Shown piece by piece: positions 43,721 to 56,851 of a DNA stretch of 64,000 nt. Below the pieces are notes generated by a model. The model was not told where the DNA came from, searched no databases, and saw only the letters and a program-made list of their open reading frames with translations. Each line of letters begins with the position of its first letter. The stretch's first letter is position 1. The DNA comes from Helichrysum umbraculigerum (taxonomy: Eukaryota; Streptophyta; Magnoliopsida; Asterales; Asteraceae): positions 9,923,001 to 9,987,000 of the forward strand of contig CATIUR010000004.1 of the NCBI GenBank assembly GCA_949592205.1. The letters run 5' to 3'. A program made the translations under genes and the position numbers.

Positions 43721-43863
43721 GGGCAGTGATCCTTACACCACCATTATTTATCTATATATCATCAAACATGTTTTATAATTTTGTACTGCACAACACTTGC
43801 ACAACACTGTAAAACATAAAAATGGTGTATGGATAAAAAGTGATGGTGTAGGGATCATCACCC
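43721..43863. mobile_element. Mutator-type MITE, copy 2 (143 bp)
   Basis: Perfect 9-bp duplications ATTATAAAA lie at 43712-43720 and 43864-43872. The ends GGGCAGTGATCCTTACACC and their near-complement match the family at 38479 and 44634. Confidence 0.9.
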
Positions 43864-43951
43864 ATTATAAAAGGCTGCTGTCTATAAGAAGTTTTTGTGA
43901 CGAGACATGTTCATCAATTAACAAAATTTGCAGACTATATCATTCCATTAG

Positions 43952-44118
43952 GAGAGGCGAATCTATAAAGTGGAACTTAATTATTCGAGCCTCAAAAACT
44001 TTCAAATAAGTAAATGTTTTTATTAGCATTTTAATTATTCTGCCCTCAAAACTAATTAGTAGAAAAGGAAAACAAAATATATATGCCCCTCAGTGAGTAA
44101 ACTTTGAATTCGCCTCTC
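43952..44118. mobile_element. Small degenerate inverted-repeat element
   Basis: The ends GAGAGGCGAAT are perfect 11-bp inverted repeats. A clear target duplication was not found. The AGGCGAAT core resembles hAT ends in this window. Confidence 0.5.
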
Positions 44119-44633
44119 AATTAGCTTCAACTTGAGTCCGTTGTTGTCAAACAAAACTTAATTTTCTTGTACATCAAATTTCGTTCAAAACTTGTGTTCT
44201 AAATTTATTTTCATCATTTGAAGAACGTACATCCACAATTTGTTTCTTTTTTAAAAAAAAAATAAATAAATAAATACAAAAGTTCGATTGTGACTCGCAC
44301 TTCTCTTATTTGTTGATTATAGCCGTCTTCTTTTATTATTGAGTTAAAAATTAAAAATATTTCTACATTGAAACAAAAACTTATTTCTAAAAAAGTAATT
44401 ATACAAAATCATTGAGGATGTTCTAAAGCCTCATTTTATTTATTTTTATTTTTCTATTTCTTCTATATTATGTAGTATATATGGGTGAAGGCATTTAAAA
44501 TAGGTTCGAGAAGAATCAATATTCCTATTTATTTCTATGTGACGTGATTTTATAACTTATAACTTAAATTTTTTAATTGAAAACCAATAATATCAACGTG
44601 CCGACATGGCAAAATGTAACATCAAATTTTTAA

Positions 44634-44764
44634 GGGTAGTGATTCGTATACCACCTTTTTTAGCTATACACCACTAACGCGCTTTACAGTTTTGTACAGT
44701 ACAACATCCTGAAGCACATTTGGTGGTGTACGGCTAAAAATAGGTGGTGTACGAATCATCACCT
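44634..44764. mobile_element. Mutator-type MITE, copy 3 (131 bp)
   Basis: Perfect 9-bp duplications AATTTTTAA lie at 44625-44633 and 44765-44773. The ends GGGTAGTGATTCGTATACC and their near-complement belong to the same family as copies 1 and 2. It is shortened internally. Confidence 0.9.
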
Positions 44765-44773
44765 AATTTTTAA

Positions 44774-47394
44774 TGCGAAAATTTTAAGATTCGACACTTT
44801 ATGTATGCAAATTTAAAAAGAAGTACATGCATGAATGATACTTTATGACATTTTAGTCATTATTAATATCACAAGAGGACCAACAACAAATATTCTGATT
44901 CTAATGCATGCATATATATAATTTTAAAAGAACAAATTGCCAAACTTTATGTAGAAATTGTTAAAAGTTATATATTCCAAAATATAAAATTAAGATCAAG
45001 AATGGCACCCGTTTAATTTGAGTGACCTCAAAATTAAGAAACATCGATTTTCTGTTTCGGGTATAATTAGATGACCATGAAAGACAAAAGCTTTGACTAA
45101 AAATTACTTGTATTTTGTTAACTACTACTTTTCAATATTACCCCTTACATTAATGGGCTTGAACACTTTAGTACCCTCCCACCATATTTCATTTCACTTA
45201 AACTCCCTCACTTGGTGAGTTAAGAGCAAATGAACCGAATCCATTGGGTATGATGTATAATGACTAATGTACCCTCGTCTTTTTCAAAACACGAAGTGAA
45301 AAGGTCTATGTTGTTCAGTGTTCATAAATCAAGATATGAATGGGTCAAGTTCTAGTAATTAGTCCATGTTTTTCTACATTGGAATACAAAAAAAAAAAAA
45401 AAAAAAAAAAACCCCTCGATTTACTATTGAATTGAAAACCATATGATATATAGTCATTTGACTACTATCATCCTCCTTTGTTATAAATTGTAAGAGTTGC
45501 TCGAACTAGTAGTTGATGCATAGATCCACATCCACACCCATCTAATCAATCACATCATGTTTTTTTTTTTTTTTACTTTCTGGGTATACCCTATCTTTTT
45601 CTAATTCCTACCCCTGGTTAGTCTAAAACTGAAACTGATTCTGTACTGAACTGGGACCGATCTTAGATAAAACTGGACTGGAAAAGGACTGGACCGGGAC
45701 TGAACTGGGCCTGGTGGTATCCCCTGTAATTTTGGGGATGGCTTTATAATTTCCCAATCCAATTTTAGTTAGAAGTGAAAATTTCAACCGATTAGCATAT
45801 GACTATATGCTACCTTTGTTAATAATAGTGAGACTGACTAAATAATTTGAAAAAGATAGCTAGTAGTTGAATGACCCAAAAGTCATCAAAAGAATATCTA
45901 AATGTTTACAACTTGTTGAATCATTATGTTTTCATAAAATAACTTTTATGTATTAATATTCTTAAAGTTATATAATAAAGATATGATAAGAACATCTCTC
46001 AGAGCCGTCAATAAAAGAATGTATAAAGAATTTTTACGGTATCATTGTTAATGAATACATTTTGATCTTTAGGTTCGTCATTAACAAAACGTTATATAAT
46101 ATTGGATGGATAAAATTAACATGACCCATATTCAAGTGACCTGATATTTTCTCTTGTCGCACATCTACCAAACATACGGATGACATTAATGTTGATCAAA
46201 CTATAGTTGATATATGCAAGTTAGTCGAGCAAGTAGGCCTAGTACAACGAGTCAAACCGTTTTTGTAGTCATTATGCAGGTTTCACTGTCATTTCATGAG
46301 CAAGATCAGTTTGAATTTAAGTGAGGCTGCTAAATGGATGTATGTTTTAAGTCAATATCGAGGTTGGGGTTGGTATTTGATACTGAGAAAAGTAAAGGGT
46401 CAAAGATGTAATTTAGTCAAAGATTATATTCAACCCTCGTGGTTATGTAATTTCAAGTCAAATAGTCCTCCTTGATTTTTAGACCGTTGAATATTTTAAC
46501 ATTAATAAAAACATGGGACTATCTATAATGGTCCATGCCTCCATGGTATAAAGTATATGAGGTGGCTGTAATATTTATCCAGGCCTAACAAGTATACTAC
46601 TAATAAAATTCTTCAAGAGTACAACCCTTTATGCATATAAAACAACTTCATACAAGCATACTAGAAGTCTTCATGTGTGAACTAGCAATAATTCCCTTGT
46701 TCAACAAGTGATAAACTAGATTCAAGGTGAGACTCTAGTAAACAAAGAACAAGTAAATTAAGACATGAGAACATAATAATGGTACAAAAAGTAATCAACC
46801 ATTGAAATTTGAACTCGTAGGTTGCATAAAAGATGAAATGCAATCAACCAATGAAGACAATATATTGTAAAAGAACGTTGATAACGAACAAAACTGATAA
46901 ATTTGACGAACAAAACTGATAAATCCACGAACACCGTCTCAGACATAAAATGTGAAAGACAATATACTGTAACCTACACTGTTACACATACATTCATTTG
47001 AACATGTTTATTATCCAGATAACATTACTAGTACATTGTAACTTAAATAATAAGCATCACAAACAACCGATAAACAAGACTTTAACTTAACGGATTAGCA
47101 TATGATAATACAAGTATAAATATGCTTGATCTAGTTACCAAAAAAAATGATTGTGTATTTAAAAGGTAACTTGCATAAAAGTCTTATTTTGGTGTGGGCA
47201 ACCAATTCTATTTTGAATATGCAATTTTCTGGCTATATATAAATGTAAAAATGTACAAGTCTGTATATCCGAGAGTACACACCAAGAAGCAAACAACTCG
47301 CTCTATAGCATAACACACAACATATTGCATCAACCACGATGTATATTTACATAGATGTGCAGAATTTGCGAAAAGCTTGGCTATTCAAGAAGCC
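44774..47394. other. Intergenic DNA with homopolymer runs
   Basis: No gene recognised. A run of 24 A lies at 45388-45411 and a T run of about 17 near 45560. A short stretch near 45620-45715 repeats ACTGGAC / GACTGAACTGG words, possibly a hAT subterminal remnant. The 3' untranslated region of DDA1 lies at the right end. Confidence 0.45.
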
Positions 47395-50300
47395 TCATGG
47401 TGGAGGTTCTGAGGTCGAAGGGGCAGAAGCTCTTGGATGCTTGTATTCTTGCTCAGGTGCCAGATTTTCTGGGGCAGCTCTCTTTGGTCTCAACTGCAAA
47501 AAAGGATACATATTCTAATGAGAGCACGAAAAGATGGTAATCATGTCCAATCATATTTGTTTGTATTTATACGGTATAAATACAAGGGGTGCGTATGCAT
47601 ATCGTTTGAATCAGCGCGTGCTTTTATAGTCATGGCTCATGAATACAGTAAATCGAGAAGGGCAAACTTGTCTTGTTGAATTAGGGCATGTAATGTAGGC
47701 ATAAATACACATCGATCTTTTGCAACAATCTCACCTTCTCGTCACCACGCTGATAGAATTGCCTGAGAAGTATGTTTTTGGCTTCTGAAGATATTACTGC
47801 AAAAATGACTCACGTCAAGAATACAATACACACAAATGGCAAGCTTAATGAAACAATTATTAAAAAGCTTTTTATTGTCAAAGTGGTATTTAGCCACGTT
47901 CACCCAAATAGACTACAGGGACCTTGCAAGTAGTCCCTCAACATAGGCCAGACAGATTTAGGTTTTCTAGGTGAATGTTATGACTTATGACCCTTAAGTA
48001 ATTAGCACACAACAAAAGGTATAGAGTTTAGAACTCGAATTTAACAATTTGAAAATTAAAATTTGGGGAAGTTTTTCCTCAAAACTTGTACACAACTATC
48101 ATTTGTTTCTTGAGGTAAGTAGAGTAAAGTTCAACCATGCTCTTCTGAGAAACGTGAAGATTTCGTAACCTTGAAATCAAAGTTGTCCCCTTGTCCCATC
48201 AATGAAATATAAAAACCGCTTCATTTTAGGAAACGTTTTCATGTTAACATCATAATATTATTCAATACCATTAATAGAATTGCCAAGTAATGCTTTTGAT
48301 TTGGTTCAAGCACATTCAGAATTTTTTCTTAGACAAAACGAACTGTCAAAACAAATCAGATGTTGCAATATTAATGGAGGAATTATCTACAAACGACCAA
48401 CTACAACAGTTTTGGCCAGGTCAAATGCATCAAAAGTTGCCCAAGGTGTATTCAAATGAAGAAAAACTTCAAAATCGATGATTGTTATTGTGACACTTTT
48501 ACAATCACACTTAGCAAATTAATTGCATATAAAATTCAGAAAAAGAACGCATCTAAGTCTGTGCCGGTTGACTCAGCTAGACCCGTCCATTTTGCTACCT
48601 CTAGAAATTAATATATTCAAAGAAGCGACCACTTGCCATGATTACACCATTGGGTGTTCAAATTTCAAGTTCCACAATGATTGGTATAATTTCTAGTAAA
48701 CCAAACCCTACCCCACCTCCCCTGCATGGGTGGCTTAGTGAATCATATATAGACAACTCAAATCATCAGGTAACAATATTGGTCTCGTATGCTATACACA
48801 GCTCATGTGTACTTTCACAAACATACAAGGTTATAGCACCTAAAAATTTGACGTAGAACGTGTAAAATGTGAAAAATATAAAGACGGAAGAGGTAAGAAC
48901 TAAAAACGTAAGATAAAATTATGTTACCTTGGTCAGGTGGTGGAAGAGTCCGTTCATGAGTTGGATGATACGTAATTGGTGTCTTCTTCTAAAAAAAAAA
49001 ATGTAATGTAATTTATATCTGAACCGTGAACAAACAACAAAGCTTTATATCAACTTACATTCTCGTAGGTGCTTCAAAGAATCTAATAGAGTAGTTACCG
49101 GGAAGGAGGAAGGCTGTTTTTCGTGTATGAAAATTGGATTTTTGTGTGTGATTATGGTATTAACAAATAAAGCGGATGCAATGCACGGAAAATATAAAAA
49201 CGTAATCGTTAACAAAATGCATCAAAAAATGGAACTTTGAAGACATTGACTGAAAGTGCAAGTAAATGTGAAACTCTAATTCTAATGTTACAAACTATCA
49301 TCTTAGCATCTTACCATATTGTTACTTCCAAACATTTATACCATGAAATGTATCGGAATTTCCTTATTGCTTTCCATGCTTAGTTACAAAAAAAGTAAAG
49401 AACTTTAAGACAAACAATGCAATCTTAGTTACATGGCTACATTTTTATTTGGGTATAGACGATATCTCTTTATTCTTCGTGATATTGACCACATTTCTGA
49501 TCCCTATTTGCATTTTAGTGGGTTGGTCTGGTATGAGAAGTTATGGGAAAGAGTATATTACAGCATCTCGAATTCGTGAATTTCTAATGATCGCCGGGGA
49601 GTTAGCAAAGTTAGACAAGATTGGAATGGGCATAGGAACATGTATAAAGTATTGATGTACCATATCGGCTAATGCTCCCAGGTTGATGCGAGCCTGTAAC
49701 TTAAAAATGTATATCCTTGAAACACTATACCCTTGAAATGCACTTATGCACATTATGCATTTTGATACTAAAATTTCCACAGTGGGTCGAAGCTTGAGAA
49801 TCTCTAGTGAAGAACCTCATATTTCAACTTTGGAACTGCCGTCAGACATGTAGCTTAGTTGGTTATGTAATAGAAAACTTTGTGAAAATGGTCACATTTT
49901 CCCGATACGGTCCGACACTCTCCTTTGAGTCACTATGAACACCGTCTTCCACATATTGTCCTAGTGGCGGGGCGAGTGGGCCGGTCAGAGTTGCAGACTA
50001 CTATTAACTTATTTTTTCTTTTTTAAGGAATACACAAATTTTCAGAAGCTCACGAACCATACTATTTTGAAGCAGATATAACATATAAACTAGTAGTACA
50101 AAGTACAAAATAATAATATCACATAGTATAAATTCAACAAAATTTGCATATATTAGTTCAATAAACCCCAAAATAGAGCTTATAACTGCACACCCATTAC
50201 ACAACTGAATTGATAAGGAATAATATGACATTCAATTGAATTAGTGAAGAAAACCCTAGATTGAATATGTATGAATATAACATGAAATTATGATGATGAT

Positions 50301-50424
50301 AAAAGATAAAAGAAAATTGCGAATTATTATTACTTACGGAAGGAGCAGAAGGATCGTTGGGGCGAAGCTGGGTGAAGTTATGGGGATCGAATGATGGCCA
50401 ATTACCAACAATCCACGACCCCAT
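47395..50424 (-). CDS. DDA1: DET1- and DDB1-associated protein 1
   Basis: Four small exons, 50424-50338, 48988-48928, 47796-47735 and 47493-47395, join in frame across GT-AG introns to encode 102 residues. The protein begins MGSWIVGNWPSFDPHNFTQL and continues through THERTLPPPDQ, AKNILLRQFYQRGDEK and LRPKRAAPENLAPE, a nearly continuous match to the plant DDA1 family as I know it. DDA1 binds DDB1 within the COP10-DET1-DDB1 complex and helps CUL4 ubiquitin ligases choose substrates; in Arabidopsis it has been linked to turnover of abscisic-acid receptors. The N-terminal half carries the conserved DDB1-binding part, and the Ser/Pro-rich tail (ASAPSTSEPPP) is variable. Most of the gene is intron. 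Intron 1 (48989-50337) contains a mitochondrial nad4 fragment. Individual exons are too short to stand out as long ORFs. Confidence 0.92.
49440..49598 (+). pseudogene. nad4: Nuclear copy of mitochondrial nad4 (NUMT) in DDA1 intron 1
   Basis: The plus-strand frame contains ISLFFVILTTFLIPICILVG, WSGMRSYGKEYITA and IREFLMIA, characteristic of NADH dehydrogenase subunit 4 of plant mitochondria. About 50 codons remain. The match breaks off after FLMIA, before the rest of the exon. One codon reads Ser-Arg where the mitochondrial protein is expected to have Phe-Leu. It lies antisense to DDA1, within its intron, and cannot be functional. Whether the flanking intron DNA is also organellar is not clear. 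Confidence 0.85.
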
Positions 50425-51816
50425 TCAATTCAATTCCACTTTTTCCCCTTCTGTTTCTGGAGCAGATCGAGAGATAATAGGAATAGGAATAATTACATTA
50501 CAATAATAAAAAGTAGAATAGAATGATTTTATTAATTAATTTAATAACAATTGTTTGTGTTTTTGGGGATACAATGAACACGATATATACATGAGTTCAT
50601 TTTTAAATCGTTAAAAATCTTGATCACGTTTATTTAGTTTTTTCTTATTCCTAAAAACAAAAAGATAAAAAATTGATTTACGAATAAAATCTTACTATCG
50701 AAAGAAAACTTTTACATGTATTTTGATGCATACACGGAAATAAAATGTGCATTTAAAAGTTGTACCATATGCTTTAATAATGGAGTATGTTATTGGCATC
50801 GAAATGTACGACATATTAATGTCATCGTACATGGTTACATACGTACCAATAAGATATTGGTCCAATGCGATGGTACGTTATACGTAATCAGTGGCGACCA
50901 GAACTCAAACTCACTTGGATCTATAAGAACTTGAGAGTATTAATTATTGTTTGATTTGATGTTTATTAGTGATTTGAAAAGTTAAATGACCTTCTAAACA
51001 TGTTTAGTAGTATGATTTAGAAAAGTTATCTATCTAGCTTTATTTTTAAATGACATGTTCGACTCTATTTAATGTCATGTTATATTTGCATAGTAATTTA
51101 CCTATTGCATACTTTTAGTCCTTTCCATCCACCTTCCATAATCCATACTACATTTTGTAGATTATAGTACGCTTTTTGCTTTCCAAATTCGAGTAAAATT
51201 CACGGACTCTTCAATCACATTGATCAAAGTTATCGGTACATTATGACTTTGGCCAAATCGTAATTCAAGTAACTTAAGGTTATCTTGCATCATACTAAAC
51301 ACGGTTGGTATTTGCGGACAAGAGTTACGAACTTACGACCAATGAATCATATTATAAGCAAATTGATGACAATTGCTAAATTACACATACTTCATATATA
51401 CTACCGAAATTGAATACCAACCATACGAAATTTGACTAAAACTTGAAGCAACAAACAAAGATTGTAATAACGAGTGCAAAAGTACTTTAACACAAAGTAA
51501 TTACAACTATAAAGGAGCTGTTGATTTGCATTCGAGACTTATCTTGTTGATTGAGAATAGAAAGAATCCGTATGAGTAATTACATTTGTTTTAACTTTTT
51601 AGCGTTTGTTAAAAAGGTCAAGGGGGTATATCTTAAATTCTTTAAAATACAAGGGTTGTAATAGGCTAATAGCAATTATCTCGGGTTGGTGAAAGTGTGA
51701 ACCCAAACGACACCGTATGGGACCATCAAATCATATTCTTCCTCGCCGACTGCTAAACCCTAGTTACTCGCCGCCTCGTGAATTCGTCGTCGCCGGAATC
51801 AAATTCCGGTGGAACC
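50425..51816. other. Divergent spacer between DDA1 and the G-patch gene
   Basis: The two genes point away from each other, so both promoters lie in these 1.4 kb. No strong TATA box or element was identified. The stretch just before the G-patch start (51700-51816) is GC-richer, with ACGACACCG and CGCCGCC words. Confidence 0.5.
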
Positions 51817-54800
51817 ATGGCCGCACCGGAAGCTCCTCTTCGTTACGTCGGAGTTGCCAAAAATTCCGCTGCCTTTCGTCTCATGAAACAAATGGTCGGT
51901 TTGGATCCTGTTAAATTTGAATATAATTAAATCTAAATCTTGTATTCATTTCCTAATTTAATTGTGTGTGTTTATTTTGTAGGGATGGGAAGAAGGAGAA
52001 GGCCTTGGCAAAGATAAACAAGGAATCAAAGGTCATGTTAGGGTTACTAATAAACAAGATACCCTTGGTAAATTTAATTATTTATTATTATTGTAAATTT
52101 ATTTATTATTGGATGATAATTTAAAGCACTGATTGTATTGCATTTCCGTATATCTTAAGGTTTTTGTGTATATGATCTTTAATATTTTAACCTGAATTGA
52201 ATGCGAAACAGGGGTTGGTTTAGAGAAGCCGAATGTGTGGGCGTTTGATACTACACAGTTTGATAACATCCTCAAAAAGTTGAAAGTTGTAAGTTACTCA
52301 ATTTTCTCATACACTTATTTTTGCTGTTTGGTGCATGATTACTAATCAATCTTTTGTTATGTATATTCCGACAGCAAGCACCGGAAATAAAAATTGATGA
52401 AGGTATGTTTTATGATAACTGGTCTATTACTCAAATGAGGATGTAGCATTTGTTAAGTTATGATTACTTGTTTCGTACTGATGTTTTTCAGTTGTTCTGG
52501 ATGATGATGATGACGATGACGATGAAACAAATTCGCTCAAAGGTGATACCGGACCTGCTATCAAGATGACACGGCCACAAGGAAGGTTCATTTTTTGCAC
52601 ACTGGACTTTAGGTTTTAAAAATATTATGAGTTCTAAGTAGTGATACATGTGTGATATGTTTGTTTATTACCAGATACAAGAGAAGAGAGAAAGGAAAGC
52701 GTGTCGATGCATACTCTGCTCAGGATCTTGAAGGAATTCTTGTACGTTTTCTTGTTTTTAATCTAACTGCTACCATTCATTTTTATTCCTAGACTTCTTA
52801 GTGATACTACGTAGAATTATTCTGATAGTATGGAGTTATTTGGAGATGGGTTTGATGGTAATGTGCTTAAATGTTCAGTTTGCTTTGTCTGTTGCCTGTA
52901 GATAATGTTATTAAATTTTTATGTCTACATTTGATAAATTGTGAGTTATGGAATATCCTGCCATAGAATCATAAAGAAGCGTTTGAAAGAAAGAATTCTG
53001 AATGCTCAACACGTGCCCACCAGAATGCCTCCTTGATTCAGATATGAACTAAAACAAGCGGAAATTTTAATTTATCTATTTTAGTTATTGGTAGACATAT
53101 AATATATATACAGGTAGGTTTGAAAAATAGGGAAGTCTGTTTCTGATTCTATCAGCTTATTTAGTGGATGGGGGTCCCTGTAGATTGCTCCATTGGGTTT
53201 CACAGAAAAATAGGTTGCACTTTATTGTATGTGATGATTTTGAAGAGTAGGTGATATTTAAGATTTGGGAATGTGTGCGATTCAGATTGGCAAAAAGTTT
53301 GGTCAGCGACCTTGGATTCGCATTATTCCAAACCCTCTAGCTAGAATAAATGTCGCAAACCGTGCCAGGCAAGCCGACTTAACCGCGTAGGTTCGCTGGT
53401 TTGGCAGTGTGGGTCATTTTTTATTTTCTGTTCTTGACATCGAAACAACTGATAATCATACATCCGTATGGGCTGGCTATAGGATCAGTCAAATAACGTG
53501 ATTGGGAAATCAAGAACCGGTTTTTTGTTTATAGTCAATGAGTCTAAGATCAGCGATTAGATTAAGATGTCTTATATGTGGCAGGATAAGGCTGCATATC
53601 TGTCATTAATGCATGAACAGGTCAACAAACTTATTAACAAGAAGCTAAAAGAAACGCTTAACTCAATAAGGTGTCAGGGATCTAAAACTAAAAACCAAAA
53701 GACTTAGATTTGGATTTTTACATGATAGTTGATTCTCATGTTATTATGATGTCAGCCCTTTTATAAGTTTCTCTTAAATTATATCTGCAGGTCAAAAAGG
53801 TTGATGATACTTCAGAGTCTGATTCTGTTTGTAGTCAGGATGGAGACTTAGAATTGATTAAAGAAGGTAAATTTGTATGATGCAGACATTTATGCCATAT
53901 TGTTGTATGCACAAAATCTCATATTTTTCTGAGGAATTTTCTGATAGTCTATTTTTTGGTTCACAAACATTTGCTCTCCTTACATTACTATTTTAAGTAA
54001 TATATTCTTTCACCAATTATATATTCTTATAAGTTATAACTGTTTTGAATTGGCAGTTGAAGACGAAAAAGAAATTCCCCCAGATTGGTGGGGTAATAAA
54101 TTTGGATTTGTATTTGGAGGATTACTTGGAGCTCATTCCCGAAGAAAGAAGTCTAGTACAACAGATGTTGCTAAAAACTGTAACAAAAGGACTGCATTTC
54201 ATGAGGAGGATCAAGAGAATCTATACAAACTTGTACAAGTATGTACCTTCTTTGTAACTTTTAAGGTCAACTAGTACTAAGGAAATATCAACATTCAGGG
54301 TGTTTTTTATTATTCATAAAAGAAGTTATTGTCAGTAGTATTCGTCTTGAGGAACGTTTTTGCAGGATAAAGCAACGTCTGGAAAACAAGGACTTGGTAT
54401 CAAGGATCGTCCAAGGAAAGTTGCCGGGGTTCACTTTCAAGGTAAAAAAACATCGTTCAGTGACAGTGACAAGGAGGATTACGAGTCTGAAGATGATAAT
54501 TCTTCAGCAAAACGTAAATTTGATAATATATCAAAATCACAAAAGTACAATGAATCAAAAGTGAAACTAAAGAAGCTGTGCAGAAAGATTCTTTGCCAAG
54601 TATGATTTTCTGTTATCTACGGTATTAATTTGTTTCATAAAAAGAGGCCTAATGAGATTCTTTTATGCTAATCAATATAATTTGGCAGGTACCTGAAAAG
54701 TCATTGAAATTTAAACAACTTAAAGCTCTTGTTAATGAACAATCATCAGTTCTATCCCACTTCTCCTCGAAAAAGGACGCTCTTGCATTTTTGAGAAATA

Positions 54801-54972
54801 AGGTATGAGTTTTCTATAACGTTCAACTTAAAAACTCTCCTAAAACTGAAACATGCCAATCTGGTTAATCTTACTTATTAAATTATTAATATTGTGTGTT
54901 GTTCCATCGCAGCTTGAACACAGTGATAAGTTTATAGTTGAAGGAAAGCGAGTCAGTCTCTCATCAAAATGA
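51817..54972 (+). CDS. G-patch domain protein, nucleolar PINX1/GPATCH4-like
   Basis: Eleven exons join in frame to 364 residues: 51817-51894, 51983-52067, 52212-52288, 52375-52402, 52492-52585, 52675-52741, 53791-53866, 54057-54238, 54366-54599, 54689-54802 and 54913-54972. All introns are GT-AG; intron 6 is longest at 1049 bp. Residues 18-70 form the G-patch (FRLMKQMGWEEGEGLGKDKQ), a module that binds and activates DEAH-box RNA helicases. Then come an unbroken run of eight Asp (about 93-100), a basic KRREKGKR segment, a conserved block with PPDWWGNKFGFVFGG, and Lys- and Ser-rich linkers. The C-terminus (LVNEQSSVLSHFSSKKDALA) is conserved in plant homologues. The basic/acidic make-up suggests a nucleolar rRNA-processing role. 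Similarity to the telomerase inhibitor PINX1 is mainly in the G-patch, so a telomere role should not be assumed. Confidence 0.92.
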
Positions 54973-55671
54973 GAACAAAGCTTTATGACCGAGTTGATTG
55001 TAGAGTTTGCCATATACATATATGCGTGCACAGTTAAGAAGTTGGTAACTATATTCTTTTATAAAATGATCAGTTGATATCAATAGTAATTTTATAATTA
55101 AAATTAAAAAAATTTGGAACGTAGGATTATTGTTAATTTCCCCTGTATACCTACAATTGTATCCGGGTACTTGATTTTCCCTTTTGAATGGTGTCATCTT
55201 TGTTTTCTGTCACTTTCCATTTGTGTTTAGAAACGTTAATAGTATTACTGTAGTTTTTATGTGTTATAAACCGTTGCTGATCGGTGTGTTTTGGCCTTTT
55301 GGGGTCATTGACAAGAATGATATGAAATGTGACTATATAATAAGCCACTGTATTAGTTGCGTAAACAATTATTGGTTGTTCGTTCACAAATCTTGATAAT
55401 CTTAGAATCTTATTGTTAATATTTAATTATATTCTGAGTTCAAAAGTCGATTTTCTGATCTGAGTTCAAAAATCTTTGCCTTTTTATGCAAAAAGAGCAC
55501 TGTTTTGTTTCTTTGTTTCAGTTGCCAGTTTTGATCCAAACCAACTTTGGTTTATAAATTATAAGTATTGAATATAACTGGATTGAATCCGGGCTTTTTG
55601 TTGGATCATATATGGTTTGGGGCGGAATCTGGCCCAAAAACTTATAATGAATTAGTATTACTATTAGTCTA
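54973..55671. other. Downstream region of the G-patch gene
   Basis: It should hold the 3' untranslated region. No further gene or element was recognised. Confidence 0.5.
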
Positions 55672-55679
55672 TTACTACT

Positions 55680-56052
55680 TAGGCATGAACAAAACCAGGT
55701 ATTTGCCCTGCCCGACCCAACCCAAAACCCGAAACGGGTTTTCGTCAAACCCGGTCAAATCGGGTTTTGACCAACACGAACCGGGTTTTTTTCGGGTTTC
55801 AACCGGGGTTTTGACCGGGTTCAAACCGGGTTTTCGGGTTTTTTCCGGGTTTTTGACCGGTTTTTCAACCCGACCCGATTTCAACCCGGGTTCAACCCAA
55901 TTTCGAATTCAAAAAACACAACCCGGTTTGGTACCCGCCGGGTACTAAGAAAACCCGAACCGGATAGGGTAAAACCGGGTAGGATCGGGTCGGGTTGGGT
56001 ATTCGGGTTTAAAATCGGGTAGGATATAAAACCCGCTTTTTTTGTTCATGTA
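55680..56052. mobile_element. Non-autonomous hAT-like element with AACCCGG arrays
   Basis: Flanks TTACTACT (55672-55679) and TTACTACA (56053-56060) match at 7 of 8. The ends TAGGCATGAACAAAA and TACATGAACAAAA (read inward) are imperfect inverted repeats. The body is almost wholly AACCCGG and CCGGGTT words. Confidence 0.75.
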
Positions 56053-56240
56053 TTACTACATATAATCAATTGGAGTAGCAAACTAAACTTCCAATTTATC
56101 ATGATACTGTTAAGGATTTCTCATCATTTGTTTAGGGTGACATAATAAGAAACACTACCACTGTTGACAAAATGTTTAGTTGCACTACAAGCAAACATGT
56201 ATAGTTGATGTTAGATATTAAACCAGCATGAATGATATAA

Positions 56241-56641
56241 GGGAAAATCACAAAAATGATCCCATCATCACACCTCATTTAACAAACTAATCCTTTTATC
56301 AAGCTTTTTAACAAAATAATCCACCAATTGGCGCCGGGTCGGCGCCCCACCATTATTTAATTCGTTTTTAAACATTTAAGTCAAAAAATTGATGGGCCCG
56401 GCGCCCCTCGGATGTCACATCGGCGACCCACCCTCTCACACATGTCACCATCGGCGCCCACCCCTCACACATGTCCCATCGGCGCCACCCCTCACACATG
56501 TCACATCGGCGCCCCACCCTCTCACACATGTCACCATCGGCGCCCCCGGCGCCAATTGGTGGATTATTTTGTTAAAAACCTTGGTCAAAGGATTGATTTG
56601 TTAAATGAGGTGTGATGATGTGATATTTTTGTGATTTTCCC
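56241..56641. mobile_element. Mutator-type foldback MITE with a GGCGCC minisatellite core
   Basis: Perfect 9-bp duplications ATGATATAA lie at 56232-56240 and 56642-56650. The arms are about 100 bp and start GGGAAAATCACAAAAATGAT. The centre (about 56398-56545) holds five copies of a unit of about 30 bp, built of CACACATGTCACATCGGCGC variants, and is far richer in GC than its surroundings. Confidence 0.9.
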
Positions 56642-56851
56642 ATGATATAAACTAGGTTCGTGTATGACTAATTAAGATTAGTTATACCCGTATATGAGAA
56701 AAAGGCGAAAAGTCAAAAAAACAAAGCCGACTTGGGTTGACAAAAAATTAGTATTTGCAACAATAAATAATGCTTTTTGACTACTAATAGTCTAATCTAT
56801 ATCTATACTCTATAGTAGTATTAAAAAGGTTATTAAAAAGTAGATATAATA

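Noticed and set aside
45388..45411. A tail of a retroposed gene
   Set aside because: No gene-like sequence precedes the A run and no flanking direct repeat was found. It is treated as a homopolymer.
48638..48856. 72-residue ORF downstream of DDA1 exon 2
   Set aside because: It lies in intron 2 of DDA1 on the opposite strand and shows no recognised protein features.
54045..54274. Separate small ORFs around 54045-54605 as independent genes
   Set aside because: They are exons 8 and 9 of the G-patch gene read through into introns; splice sites join them in phase.
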